From: Alitta virens
Taxonomy: Eukaryota > Annelida > Polychaeta > Phyllodocida > Nereididae
DNA length: 64,000 nucleotides
Direction: 5' to 3'
Assembly: GCA_932294295.1 (NCBI GenBank)
Contig: OW028583.1
Coordinates: forward strand, 2,557,501-2,621,500
Shown: piece after piece, positions 12,788-23,955 of the stretch
Numbering within the stretch: position 1 is the stretch's first letter
Layout of the letters: the number at the start of each line of letters is the position of its first letter
Notes under the pieces: model-generated
What the model was told of the DNA's origin: nothing
Databases searched by the model: none
What the model saw: only the letters and a program-made list of their open reading frames with translations
Made by a program: the position numbers and the translations under genes

Positions 12788-13118
12788 TAGATAGATAGAC
12801 AGATAGATAGATAGATATGGAAAGTGCAGCCCTCTAAGGCACACGGTTAGACATTAATTAAATTGGCACTGTGTACTATGTGTCTACATAGGGCATGTTT
12901 AAGAGCCCATATACATGGTAAATGTTCAACCCGAGATGACCTATCACAGGGTAGTGAGTCCCAGATTACTTGCTATGGTTAGGCAAGTAAAAGCTTCCAC
13001 TCATGACATATATGTGTAACTTGGGTGGACTCCTCCTCTCTCTCACCTCATCAATCAACCCTCGATAGCGGCAAGAACTTGCCTTAGAGGGCTGCACTTT
13101 CCATATCTATCTATCGCC
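12788..13118. mobile_element. Inverted pair of SINE S1 3' ends
   Basis: The left end (about 12793-12838) reads GATA repeat then 'tatggaaagtgcagccctct'. The right end (about 13080-13118) is its mirror, 'agagggctgcactttccata' then (TCTA)n. The right half contains S1 body motifs: 'aagtaaaagcttccactcat', 'ggtggactcctcctctctct' and 'ggcaagaacttgcctta'. These match 46090-46240. The structure looks like two S1 SINE tails in opposite orientation, or a SINE with a duplicated inverted tail. The tRNA-like head is missing. Confidence 0.7.
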
Positions 13119-13164
13119 GCTCTAGTTGAGCTAGTGGCATTCAGGAGAGTATAGGTGTCGGCCT

Positions 13165-13265
13165 AATGTTGGTCCAGTTTGGAATGGTATCTGCAACATC
13201 ACCTCAATGTTGGCCTGGTGGTGGCATTGTTGACTTACTGTTGGCCATATTTGGAATGCTAAGGA
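13165..13265 (+). mobile_element. Decayed M2-like MITE
   Basis: 'ccagtttggaatggtatctg' and a later 'atttggaatgctaagg' resemble M2 ends, with 'atgttggcc' repeats inside. Strongly diverged. It lies directly upstream of the OSR exon. Confidence 0.35.
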
Positions 13266-13315
13266 GGAATCCAAATTGTATTACTTGTTCATTTTTGCAT
13301 TTTGTCCTGTTCCAG

Positions 13316-13832
13316 GCATTTCTCGAAGTTTCACATCAAGAAAAGCTCCTTTCCTGTCCTTCCCTTCGACATGGTCACCACTCGTCAACTTCTACCCTCC
13401 CCAGAGGTCGCCACTGGATCTGAGCGTGACATCACACATTCCACAGCAGCAGTCAGCGGTGACGTCACCATATTATGAGTTCTTATCTCCACCCCCTATG
13501 CCTCTGTTGCCATGGTATCCTTATTTAACCAACTTTGGTATGAGTAACATTACAATCAATAGCTGGCCATTTCCTTGGTCAAATTTGCCACCAAAAGATC
13601 ATCATCCAAACCAAACAATACGCACCGGTAACAATGGGTGCAAAATCTCCCCAAACAATCACTCCTTGTCCACAAACAATAGGCCATTATCTTCCACTGT
13701 TCCACCATTGTCAGCCAACACAGATGTCCATACGAAAAATGTCGACTACTGCGTCCCAGAAAAAATGGCGCTCAAGTCAGAAGCCACCGTACCTGCAGAC
13801 GTCGCCACTAGTCTTCCTGTAAACCACTTCCG
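13316..13832 (+). CDS. osr: OSR transcription factor, N-terminal coding exon
   Basis: Encodes the region upstream of the zinc fingers, about 172 residues, Ser/Pro/Asn-rich. The acceptor is 'tgtcctgttccag|gc' at 13315/13316, and the first two bases complete a split codon. The donor is 'ttccg|gtgaat' at 13833, leaving two bases that join one base of the exon at 14235. An open frame extends to 13836, but the donor is the only one in the right phase near the end. A stretch with 'MPLLPWYPYL' resembles the conserved 'LPAFPWFPH' segment of vertebrate Osr proteins. An upstream Ser-Arg-rich stretch also resembles the Osr N-terminal half. Similarity here is weak and the assignment rests mainly on linkage and phase with the zinc-finger exon. 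The exon itself contains a TGACGTCA at 13460-13467. Confidence 0.8.
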
Positions 13833-14234
13833 GTGAATATTTTTTTGTCAAGAAATTGCATAGTCACTAAATCGCTATTATACATCTGATCCTCTTCAAT
13901 CTCTACTCCACTAGGGTTCAAACTAAATATCCACCTATTCTCTATAGATCATGCATTTTTCGTAGCAGTCACAGTATATGCCTTTCGGCTGAAGTTAAGA
14001 TATAATGTTCTTGAATTCTGTGGCCTTATAACAGTTAATGATGTCATCTGAATTTATACTGAATAAAGGAAAAGTAAATGCCAGATAGCATGCCCAATAG
14101 CTTGCCCGATAGCATGCCAGATAGCATGCCAGCTAGCATGCCCGATAGCATGCCAGATAGGCCAACTCAGGCATGTTAATTGAGACATGAACTGTCACCA
14201 AAGTTAGTCTGAACCAAAATCTATAATTTTACAG
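13833..14234 (+). other. OSR intron with an M2-end-like tandem repeat
   Basis: 402-bp intron. Positions 14078-14162 carry about seven degenerate copies of a 12-13-bp unit (GATAGCATGCCA). The unit resembles the terminus of the M2 MITE family (CCCAGATAGCATTCC). Confidence 0.8.
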
Positions 14235-14525
14235 GCACAACCCATCCAGAAGTGCTTTTCAACAAGTCACACCGGCCTTCCATACTTCCGAGAAGGACGA
14301 AATGCCACAACACGCCAAACCAATCGTAATAGCACCAGTGTCCAGACCTGGACGTAGGGGTAGGGGACGACAAAAGAAGGAATACATTTGTCGCTTCTGC
14401 GGCCGCCACTTCACCAAGAGCTACAACCTCCTGATCCATGAGAGAACCCACACGGATGAACGACCGTACACTTGCGACATCTGCGGCAAGGCCTTTCGCA
14501 GACAGGACCATCTCAGAGATCATAG
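14235..14525 (+). CDS. osr: OSR transcription factor, exon with zinc fingers 1 and 2
   Basis: Nuclear DNA-binding transcription factor of the odd-skipped family, which in animals acts in gut, kidney/nephridial, mesoderm and joint patterning. The exon encodes a basic linker ([12 protein letters not shown]), then C2H2 finger 1 (CRFCGRHF...HERTH) and the first part of finger 2 ([18 protein letters not shown]). The finger spacing (C-x2-C-x12-H-x3-H) is intact, and the TGEKP-like linker is the family-typical TDERPYT. The sequence is close to vertebrate Osr1/2 across the fingers. The acceptor is 'attttacag|gc' at 14234/14235. The donor at 14526 splits the Arg codon just before the last finger-2 residues. 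The phases on both sides agree with the neighbouring exons. This is the best-supported coding exon of the gene. Confidence 0.95.
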
Positions 14526-15308
<783 letters not shown>

Positions 15309-16010
15309 TCAACCATGAATAGTGCGAACAAAAAGGCTGGTAAATGTTTGCAAGTGAATTGCAAATGCAATGACGTCGTTTCAAGTACAGCAGATTAGTG
15401 TGGACCTTAACCACTGTGAGTCGCCACTGTCCGCTGATTTGTGCCATATCCACTAGATGTCACCATAGTTGCCATACTCAGGAGGCGCGAAAATCAAAAC
15501 GATTTCCATAAAAACTATTATTGACTTTTTTTTTAGTTTTGAATCTGATTTTATATGGATGTTAATTGACTGTTTTGCAGTTTTTATACTGATTCTAATG
15601 TAAATTTATACAACTGTTTTGCAATGTATATATTGAACAGAATCTCTACCTCAAGATGGTGATAATTAGCGATCTTATTACTGCTTATATACGTGCTGCG
15701 AAGTTTGACCTTATTTTTTTGATTTGTTATGTATTTCCCCGACAGCACTCCAAATCGGCCCAGCATCGTTTCTATATAGGCCACTGTTGGTACAACATCG
15801 AATCAACATCGCCGACGTCGTACCGACATTGAAACGATTTGGAATGTTATCCGGGTCATATTTTCGTTCCATTTGTGCAATATAATTGCATTATCAATGC
15901 TTTCTTATTTAGTTATGTTGATTGATGGTAATTATTTTTCTTGGTTGTGACTGTTTTATTTATGTCTCTATTGTTTTGTTATTAGTTGAAACCAAAAATA
16001 AAACTTAATC
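15309..16010 (+). other. osr: Probable OSR 3' UTR with poly(A) signal
   Basis: AATAAA lies at about 15997-16002 in 'accaaaaataaaacttaatc'. An M2 MITE (15738-15855) is inside the interval. The UTR extent is inferred from the first good poly(A) signal. Confidence 0.5.
15738..15855 (+). mobile_element. MITE family M2 copy
   Basis: 118 bp. Left end 'cccgacagcactccaaatcg', right end 'cgatttggaatgttatccgg'. The internal 'catcgtttctatataggcca' and 'gtacaacatcg' are shared with the copies at 18702 and 19023. Confidence 0.85.
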
Positions 16011-16839
16011 TGCGAATAAGAACTGCGGAGTTTTTTTTAAGAAGTATCATATTTTCATTAAAAATGAAAATAAAATCATTAATAATTTTTTAAAGAGCTA
16101 TTATATCATCATCAAAAATGAACATGGTATCCATAGCAACGAGCAAATGAAAATGTTTACTTTATTAGCAACCAGTGATGTTATACTGTAGTGTAATTTT
16201 CCTGAGGCCAACAAGCCCTACGAGGTTTTATGTCCCATATAGATGTATGATATTATGATTTCATGTCAATGACAGGCCAGAAGAAGTAGTGTGTCTGACC
16301 ACTCGGGCTAGTGTCCAGCAACCAATTAAGGCTTAATTCTTAAGGTATCCCACAGGCAGACAGTCAAAGAAATAACAAATTATGAATATGTAACAGCAAT
16401 TAAATAAAAAGAAAAAAATGGTTTGTTAGTAATTAAAAAAAAATTAAAAATTAAAAAAAACAATAGGTGTACCACACAATATACATGTAAATTTGTTATT
16501 ATTCAATGTAAGGCAAAAGAAAAGGACATTTACAGATATTTATTTATTTCAACCCCCAAAAACTGGGGAACAAGATTATACAGTAAAAATCGTGGTAAAA
16601 ACACCAGGGATATCAAAACAATATAAACAATCATATATGTCTCTATAAAGTTGTAATAACACATGATAGCATGTAATAATTGGATAAATAGAAAAACCTA
16701 TGTATCCAGTTAAAGTTTTGACATTCAACAAATTCAAAAATCAAAACTAACCAAATACTGACGATTTGACTGGCACTTCCGGTCAAAATGATCAACAACT
16801 TCGTGACTTCCGGTTGTATGATTTTTGACTCACAGTAAA
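16011..16839. other. Unassigned intergenic sequence
   Basis: AT-rich, with A-runs at 16430-16460. No gene or repeat family recognised. Confidence 0.5.
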
Positions 16840-16847
16840 GGGACAGC

Positions 16848-17005
16848 CAGCCAACTGTTGTCCAACTGTTGTCCAACTGTTGTCCAACTGTTGTCCAACT
16901 GTTGTCCAACTGTTGTCCAACTGTTGTCCAACTGTTGTCCAACTGTTGTCCAACTGTTGTCCAACTGTTGTCCAACTGTTGTCCAACTGTTGTCCAACTG
17001 TTGTA
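16848..17005. repeat. 11-bp minisatellite (GTCCAACTGTT)n
   Basis: About 14 nearly perfect copies of an 11-bp unit. Because 11 is not a multiple of 3, the peptide period is 11 residues, and both strands stay open (LDNSWTTVGQQ on minus). The open frames are explained by the repeat. Near-perfect homogeneity suggests recent expansion. Confidence 0.97.
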
Positions 17006-17229
17006 AGGGGACAACCCTGCACTAAATAACAACTTGTGTCACCAGAATAGCCCCAAAAAAATAAAAGAAGCTAAATGCCAAAATAATCAAAAGTTATCTT
17101 AAAGCATTAAAATCTTTTAAAGGTAAAAACTTTGAAAAGAAAACTGAGTTGATTTGATTAAAAATATACTACTATCATATTCTTGTGTTTTCATCTTTGG
17201 GTCTATCATCTCTGTCATAACGATATTGT

Positions 17230-17419
17230 TCGTTAATTTTTTCTTTCTTTCATTAATTCATTCTTTCTTTCTGTCTTTCTGTCTTTCTTTCTTTCATTAA
17301 TTAATTCTTTCTATCTTTCTTTCTTGTTCCTTCGGTCTGAATAGTATTATTGTCAACATTCTAAGGGCATTAATTTTTCAGAATACAGCAACAAGAAAAA
17401 AGCATTTTCACTAAATAAC

Positions 17420-17455
<36 letters not shown>
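17230..17455. repeat. TTTC tracts and a perfect (TA)n microsatellite
   Basis: (CTTT)n with CATTAATT spacers at 17238-17325. (TA)n at about 17422-17453. Confidence 0.9.
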
Positions 17456-17456
<1 letters not shown>

Positions 17457-17764
17457 GACTTGCACTTTACACATTTTTGGCAAATAAACCACCAGTCATA
17501 TTCAGTGCAGAACACTCTTATCTGGTGTTTATACAACTGGAGTCATGAACAAGCATTGACCTGACCATACACAAACATTGGCAAGGAGATATTCTTGCAA
17601 ATTAGCAATTAGAGGGACATAGACCACCACGCTAGGCATCATGGGATTCCCACTGGCAGCGTCAAGACGCGCGTCGCCACGCTGTGACGTAAGGTCAGCT
17701 GACCTTGTGGTCATGTGACACGATTAAGGAGATAGGGAGAAGGGGGGGGGGGGGGTTTATCTTT

Positions 17765-17880
17765 TTATTTTGTATTTATTGCCTGATATATTCATTAGCT
17801 TACACATATTTAGTCTTCCTTGATCCACAATTTGAAGAACTTTTAGAAAATAGTAACTTGACAGACAGTGGAGCTTTAAC
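17765..17880 (+). repeat. Dispersed repeat M5, copy 2
   Basis: Matches 8376-8515: 'cattagcttacacatattta', 'ccttgatc', 'gaaaatagtaacttgacaga'. It follows a poly-G run at 17742-17754. Confidence 0.7.
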
Positions 17881-18012
17881 TATTCCTATACAGGGGCACC
17901 CCACAATTAAGTCCACCCCTACATAGGAATCCAGAATTTTGTTACTATTCGAAGAAGTCTTATAATTAGTAATTCGGTGATCTTAATATTTGATGGTATC
18001 AACTGCTGGGCC

Positions 18013-18105
18013 TCACTGGACATATTCCTTCCTTCCTTCCTCCCTCCCTCCCTCCCTTCCTCCCTCCCTCCCTTCCTCCCTCCCTTCCTTCCTTCCTTCT
18101 TAACA
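18013..18105. repeat. CCTT/CCCT microsatellite
   Basis: (CCTT)n and (CCCT)n tract. The minus-strand KEGR peptide is an artefact. Confidence 0.92.
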
Positions 18106-18195
18106 TTTATGTTGCACATGCATTACTGTCAATAAATCAAAGCTGAAAAATAATAATTGACTTAGTATACTAAACCATATAATATAGATTAATAA

Positions 18196-18438
18196 GGCCA
18201 CGGTTTTTTGATCTTTCGTTTCTCGCCACCGCCGGCCAAACTTTTGCAGTGCCGCTCAATTAATAAATCAACAATTGTCCGGGCAAATATGTGTATTGCA
18301 TCTCAAAGTATCACACCACCCGTGTTAATTTATGTAAAAAAACACTTTCTGGGGATTTTTATTTATTTTCCAACCGACCGTCTCATGAAAAACGGTCTGA
18401 GAAAGTTTCGAGAAACATAAGATCAAAAAACCATGGCC
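18196..18438. mobile_element. MITE M6, PIF/Harbinger-like, TAA target duplication
   Basis: 243 bp bounded by TAA at 18193-18195 and 18439-18441. The left terminus 'ggccacggttttttgatctt' and the right terminus 'aagatcaaaaaaccatggcc' form an inverted repeat of about 30 bp including TTTCTCG/CGAGAAA. A 3-bp T-A-A duplication and GGCC-starting ends fit PIF/Harbinger. The internal 70-residue ORF is not transposase. Confidence 0.85.
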
Positions 18439-18701
18439 TAAAGAATAAGCTTCCACTGACTCAGTGAAGACACATCAAAATATGCACTGCGTATGAATTA
18501 ATTAAAAGATAAAGTATGTTCAAATAACTTTAGGTAAATAGTAACTAAATGCTACAGTAACACAGATGGCGCTGCTGGCTGCTTATTCGTGTGGTGGAGA
18601 ATTCAGCACTGTCACGTAACACAGGACTGAAGATTGCTTGGAAAGAAATACAAAAGTAAAGACAGAAAAGAAAAATTAATATTTCTAAAACAGTTGCCCT
18701 G

Positions 18702-18820
18702 CCCAGATAGCATTCCAAATCAGCCCCACATCGTTTCTATGCAGGCCACGGTCATTACAACATCATATCAACATCGTCGACATCGTCTCGATGTTGAAAC
18801 AATTTGGAATGCTATCTGGG
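18702..18820 (+). mobile_element. MITE family M2 copy
   Basis: 119 bp with perfect-looking inverted ends CCCAGATAGCATTCCAAATC and its near mirror 'aatttggaatgctatctggg'. This is the best-preserved copy in the window. Confidence 0.9.
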
Positions 18821-19022
18821 AGACAGTTAGTTTGGCCCAATATGGTTGCGATGAAGGCAACCAAGGTCAAGGACCAACATCAAGTTCATGTGACTAGTTA
18901 TCTGGGTAACAAGACAAAACGGCTCAACAACGGCTGGAAATCGTCTCAACATCGGTTCGAGCCCGATTCGACGTCAGTTTGATCGGCCCGACCAGTGGTG
19001 GTGTTAGTCAGTTATATATTTT

Positions 19023-19140
19023 CCCGACAGCATTCCAAATCGGGCCAGCTTCGTTTCTATATCGGCTGCCGTCGGTACAACATCGTTTTGACGTCGCAGA
19101 CATCGCGTCGACGTCGATAGGATTTGGTATGCTATCTGGG
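19023..19140 (+). mobile_element. MITE family M2 copy
   Basis: 118 bp, 'cccgacagcattccaaatcg' to 'gatttggtatgctatctggg'. Only about 200 bp from the previous copy and in the same orientation. Confidence 0.88.
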
Positions 19141-20030
19141 TTAGCAACAGAGTTAACGTATAAAGTCCTCCGTAACTAGAGTGTGCACTGCACAGAGCCC
19201 TGTGTTGGCCAATGGGGTTTGAGGTCTTCACTCACAGTGTTACCACCCTTGCCACGAGGAGGCCCCGGACTTCCAAGGGTGAAATGCTAACATTATAGTG
19301 TGCAAAAAATCTGCAGTTACGCCTAAATTAAGAACAGGGTGTAATTAAATGGCAATTAGAAGAAAACACAAGAAATTATTTCAAAAACAAAGCTAGAAAA
19401 AAAGGAAAACATACATTGTTTTAGGAATCTTATAAAAGTTTATTAACAGATAATTTAGAGTTTCTATTGTGAGAAAAAGACAGATATTCCCAAAAAAAAC
19501 AAAAAAAAAAAAAAGTTCAGAATATCTTGATTGACACCTTCCGGAGAATGGATGACCCTTGAAAAGATAAAAATCTTGACAGACAGCTTCCAACAACACG
19601 CCAGACAACAAGACGTTGCCATGGTAATTAGCCGACATGTAAACAAAAACACAAACCAACTATTATGATTGCATTGTCTTTTAAAGTGATCGACATGACA
19701 GCTTACAAGTCACCAAACATCGTTGACTCCTTATCAGACGACAGTTTGGGGAACGTTTCTACCGTTTTCCTGACTACGAGACGCCAGTTCTGGTCACATG
19801 ACCCACTCCGCCATCTTGTCTCTTGGCTGCCACGAAGGTGTAGCACTTGGGAAATATGCACCCGTTGAACTTTTTCTGCACTGTGTATAAACCTGTTGAG
19901 GGTCAAGTCAGCAAAGTAAATATTTTTTAATCTGAGCAACAAAAAAATGGAAACCAACCTGCCAGAAGTAACAAACAAATTTAAGACGTGTCAAAAATTT
20001 CTCTGTAGAGCTGACAGTTTCTCTAATGCT
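19141..20030. other. Unassigned intergenic sequence
   Basis: Mixed-composition sequence. 19500-19880 is less AT-rich and open in places on both strands, but no family or splice pattern convinces me. Confidence 0.4.
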
Positions 20031-20100
20031 TAAATTCTATTGTATTCTATTGTATTCTATTCTATATTCTATTCTATTCTATTTTTCAATGTGTCAATGC
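20031..20100. repeat. ATTCT microsatellite
   Basis: (TATTC)n tract. Confidence 0.85.
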
Positions 20101-20269
20101 TATTTACCTGAAGCTCAACTTATACAACCAGCTGCCAAAGACTGATGTAATGATGAAATGATAAGAATTTGCATCCACTCTAACAATTTTACCCCATGAG
20201 TGAGTCTTTTAAACTAGCCTCAGCATAGACACCGATTACAAGGCACCTCCAATTTAACATCTAATGCGA

Positions 20270-20355
20270 TCGACATCCAGCTGCTCGGATGTAGCTCATG
20301 AAGAGTGCCCGGGTCGGGGATCGAACCCGGGACCTTCAGCTCTGCTGACCAATAT
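20270..20355 (-). mobile_element. tRNA-like SINE fragment (S3)
   Basis: On the minus strand, 'ggtcccgggttcgatccccg' contains a good RNA polymerase III B box (GGTTCGATCCC) preceded by 'ggtcagcagagctgaa'. It is not a foldable tRNA gene because the flanks do not give an acceptor stem. A tRNA-derived SINE head is the likely reading. Confidence 0.5.
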
Positions 20356-20364
20356 GGAATTTGC

Positions 20365-21000
20365 AGCTATTCTATTCTATTCTATTATATTCTTGTTAAT
20401 TTTTTCTTTTTTAGGTGTGAATGGTTTTTTAAGCACTTGGCTTTTATATACACACATGTGACAGATTGGAAAGTTTTGATTGTGTGTCTTATTTATGTAT
20501 AGAAATTGTGTGTGTGCTGTGTCATTTGTATGAATGTGTATGTATGTGATTTTGTCAAGTAGACTGTCACAAATAAATCAAATAAATAAATCAATTATAT
20601 TCTGTTCTAATCAATTGTCACAAATAAATCAAATAAATCAATCAATCCTATTCAATTCTAGTCTGTTCTATTCAATTGTCACAAATAAATAAATCAATTC
20701 TATTCAATTCTGTTCTATTCAATTGTTACAAATAAATCAAATAAATAAATAAATCTACTATATTCTACTCTAATCAATTCTGTTCTATTCAATTCTATTC
20801 TATTTAATTCTATTCTTTTCTATTCAATTATGTTCTATTATATTCTGTTCTATTATATTCTATTCAATTCTGGTCTATTCTATTCTATTCTATTGTCAGA
20901 TGAACCAGTGGCACACCCTGTTATTCAAACCCTATTCTGCCCTATTCTACCTTTTCTACACTATTCTACACTACCTTATTCTACCCTATTCTACTCTTTT
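20365..21000. repeat. ATTCT/AATAAATC satellite region
   Basis: Alternating (TATTC)n and 'gtcacaaataaatcaaataa' units, with a duplicated non-repeat block 'gtcagatgaaccagtggc' at 20896 and 21001. Confidence 0.88.
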
Positions 21001-21308
21001 GTCAGATGAACCAGTGGCGCCCTCTGTAATCCAAACCCTTGCATAAATTAACTTCTGCACAAACACTTGACCTGTTCATCTTTGAAACAATAGCCTTGAT
21101 GGAAGCTCCTCCTGGACCGGCTTTAAAGTAAAGTGTCTAAAAACAAAGAGAAAAGGGCTACTTAGGAAGTGCTCTCCAGGACTGGAGTAAGCCAAGTGGG
21201 GTGTTGCTGATGCAGTAGGTAATGAGTTTGGCTGTCCTAATTTCTTTTGTCAAGTTTAAAGGAATTAAGGAAAAGTTAAATGCAAACCTCCCAAAGCAAG
21301 TTCTTGTG

Positions 21309-21545
21309 TTGATTGATTGCTTGATTGATTGATTGATTGATTGACATAACCATTTGATTGATTAATTGATTGACTGATTGTCATAACAATTTGATTGATT
21401 AATTTATTGATTGTCTTAACCATTTGATTGATTGAATGATTGTCATAACTATATTTATTGATTGATTGTCATAACCATTGATTACTTGATTGATTGATTG
21501 ATTACTTGATTGATTGATTAATTGATTGGTTGATTGATTGATTTT
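21309..21545. repeat. TTGA/GATT simple repeat
   Basis: (ATTG)n with 'tgtcataaccatttgattga' blocks every ~60 bp. Confidence 0.9.
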
Positions 21546-21826
21546 CATTACCATTGTTTCAAACGGTGGGTCTTGTTCCTGCCTCACAGTAGACACTTTC
21601 AAGTCTCATCATTCCTCAGGGTCTCCAATAATCATATCAGGAAAAAAAAAGTCAGTGGATAAGTGAAATTTCCTCCAAGTCATGGAAATACAGGACTTTG
21701 TTAACTGTTGGCCAGGGAAATTTGAAATATTTGGGAATTAGGAGTCATGGAAAACATTATGAAAACATCATCGAATATGATAAATATTGTGAATATCCTC
21801 TCAGTTTCTATGTACAGTCGTTATAG

Positions 21827-21988
21827 CAGTAGCGGATTTAGGGGGGGGGGGTTTAGGGGTTTAAACCCCCCCCCCCCCCTTGGCCTAGTACATTTAAATA
21901 AAATATTAAATTCAGCGGTACCCACAGTACATTTTAATTTGTCCACCCCCCCCCCCCCCCCGTGAAAAATGTTCTGGATCCGCCCCTG
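21827..21988 (+). mobile_element. MITE family M4 copy with 5-bp target duplication TATAG
   Basis: 162 bp. Left end CAGTAGCGGATTTAGG plus G-run, right end 'ctggatccgcccctg'. TATAG on both sides (21822-21826 and 21989-21993). The interior has 'cttggcctagtacattt' and 'acattttaatttgtccac', shared with the other three copies. Ends of the CAGGGGCGGATC type with a 5-bp duplication suggest a hAT-related family. Confidence 0.85.
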
Positions 21989-22146
21989 TATAGGCCTATT
22001 GATAATTTAATCAACTTGATGATTTAGAAATCAATCCAGAAATTGTGCATTATTTTGATCATAATTTCCATAACTCATAAACATTACTCCTATTCCACTA
22101 AAGTACCAAACAACTCAAGCATGACATAGATTAGTTATAGACACTA

Positions 22147-22326
22147 CAGGGGCGGATCCAGAATATTTTTCACGGGGGGGGGGGGGTTGACATATTAAAA
22201 CGTATTGCAGGGGCCGCTGATGTTTCTAATAATTCAATTAAAATGTACTAGGCCAAAGGGAAGGGGGTAGCAACCCCCCGAACCCCCCACCCCTCCCCTC
22301 CGAATGTCCCCCTAAATCCGCCAATG
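22147..22326 (-). mobile_element. MITE family M4 copy, inverted
   Basis: 180 bp from CAGGGGCGGATCCAG to 'cctaaatccgccaatg'. Flanked by CACTA and CACCA (four of five matching). Opposite orientation to the copy 160 bp upstream. Confidence 0.82.
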
Positions 22327-22609
22327 CACCACTTCCTTTTATTCCTTTACTCTGAGGACAAAACCTATTGACATTGGGCCAACCGTTCCTTGCAGGTATT
22401 GAACTTCAAAAGACATTTATCCTATCCACAATACACTGAAACAAAAGGCCGACAAAGGTAGTGGCCTGGTGCTGTTTGTCTACTCGTTGAATTGCCAGGC
22501 CAGCGAGCAGGTTCACACTGTGCTTGATTGATGGAGATGTACCCAAGGCCAGGGGTGAGGGTTGGGTTCAAAAATGAGGGTAGTTACAATATTGGGGTGA
22601 AATAAAATG

Positions 22610-23150
22610 TGAATTAAGTAATATATAGTTATAGCCCAAATCGGAGGGAGTTAACTGATATTTTTGTTGGTTATACCCGATACTGAAGGCGGAGGGATAT
22701 AACCAACAAAAATGTTTGTAAACTCCCGACTATGAGGGATATAACTAACTTATACACCATTAGGCATATTTATTTGTTTTTTGTTTGTTTTAATGCCGAT
22801 TTTACGCCAAAGAAATTCAGTTTGCACTCAGGAGGCAGTTTACTAACATTTTCGTTAGATATATCCCGGCGCTAAAGGTGGAGGAACAAAACCAAAAAAA
22901 ATTTCTGTTAACTCCTGACTATAAGTGATATAGATAGCTTATGCTCCACTAGGCATATTTACTCATTTGTTTGATTGTTCGATTTGTTTAACTGTTGTTA
23001 TTAAGCAATTAAAGTTCAGTTTGCACTCAGGAGGGAGTTAACTAACACCTTCGTTGATTATCGACTGCTCAGAACAACAGGAAAACAGTCTGAAAAAAAA
23101 TTTACTCCTGATTACTAACGAAAATATTAGGTAACTCCGTTCTCCTTAGG
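22610..23150. repeat. ~200-bp tandem repeat, about 2.5 diverged copies
   Basis: Recurring blocks: 'gatataac', 'actcccgactat' / 'actcctgactat', 'ccattaggcatatttat' / 'ccactaggcatatttact' and 'cagtttgcactcaggagg'. Copies are spaced about 180-215 bp. A similar 'gggatataacta' fragment occurs near 43770-43830. Confidence 0.75.
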
Positions 23151-23154
23151 ATAT

Positions 23155-23540
23155 ACAGTTAGTTTTATTAAAAACGGCGTGTCAAATTGAACCTAGACAA
23201 AGCTAGACAACTTTTGCTATACGATGCTACCTGCCACTCAACGGAATTGTCTGGCTATAGCTGGCTACTCAAAGCGGAATCTAAAAATACATGCAGCACA
23301 ATTTGGTGCATAAGTTGAGAGTAGCGGATATTCGTAATTTCTTGTTAAAAAGATGCATGTTTATTATTGCACATACATATTACTCTATATTGGAAATATT
23401 TCTTACATTTATGAAGGTTTATATTTTTTCAGTGGTAGTAGGTGTAAGCCAACTATAAACTAGGAGTAGACAGTAGCGGCTGGCTTTAGCCAGTTACAGC
23501 TACAGCCAGGAACAGATCGCTACAGCTTTCTAGAGTCAAC
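23155..23540 (+). mobile_element. MITE family M3, right-truncated copy
   Basis: Left end TA|CAGTTAGTT at 23153, and long similarity to 26353-26733 ('attgaacctagacaaa', 'tacgatgctacctgccact', 'ggtgtaagc', 'taggagtagacag', 'tctagagtc'). The right terminus (AACTAACTG) is missing; it is followed by unrelated sequence. Confidence 0.85.
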
Positions 23541-23564
23541 TGCCTACCTGCAAGGTGGTAAGTG

Positions 23565-23752
23565 GGTGGATTAGTGCTTTACGTCCTGTATTTCTGCAGC
23601 GGATCGGCTAATTAGGACAGGCAGGGACCATGGCAGTGAGATGATGGATGAAACAGCCATCCAACTTAGGCTCGATTGGGAAAGGAAACCCAAGACCTGG
23701 TGGTCGGAAGCCCAGAGCGCTACCACTGAGCTAGGCCCCAATGCACCCCCCG
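23565..23752 (-). mobile_element. tRNA-derived SINE (S2), minus strand
   Basis: Read on minus, it begins 'gggcctagctcagtggtagc', a good A box (TAGCTCAGTGG). It continues through 'gcgctctgggcttccgacca' and a decayed B box ('ggtcttgggtttcc'). The body runs to about 23565. The tRNA head is not a functional tRNA because the B box is broken. Confidence 0.7.
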
Positions 23753-23847
23753 CCCCTAACTGCAAGGCTTAAGAGCTCACATCAGGGTCATCAGTGTGGT
23801 TTCCTGTTGTCATTGCAACCTTATTGGTTTACCTCAGTTGAGTTTTT

Positions 23848-23955
23848 GTATTGTATTGTAATGTATTGTAATGTATTGTATTGTAATGTATTGTATTGTA
23901 TTGTAATGTATTGTAATGTATTGTAATGTATTCTGATTTGGAATGCTCTCCGGGT
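23848..23955. repeat. TTGTAATGTA tandem repeat and M2-end fragment
   Basis: (TTGTA/ATGTA)n to 23932, then 'gatttggaatgctctccggg', which is a solo M2 terminus. Confidence 0.8.

Noticed and set aside
16643..17032. 129-codon ORF with LDNSWTTVGQQ repeats
   Set aside because: An artefact of the 11-bp minisatellite; both strands are open over the same interval.
20285..20350. tRNA gene on the minus strand
   Set aside because: It has only a B-box arm; no full cloverleaf can be drawn.
23700..23752. tRNA gene on the minus strand
   Set aside because: The A box is good but the B box is broken and no acceptor stem closes. A SINE head explains it.
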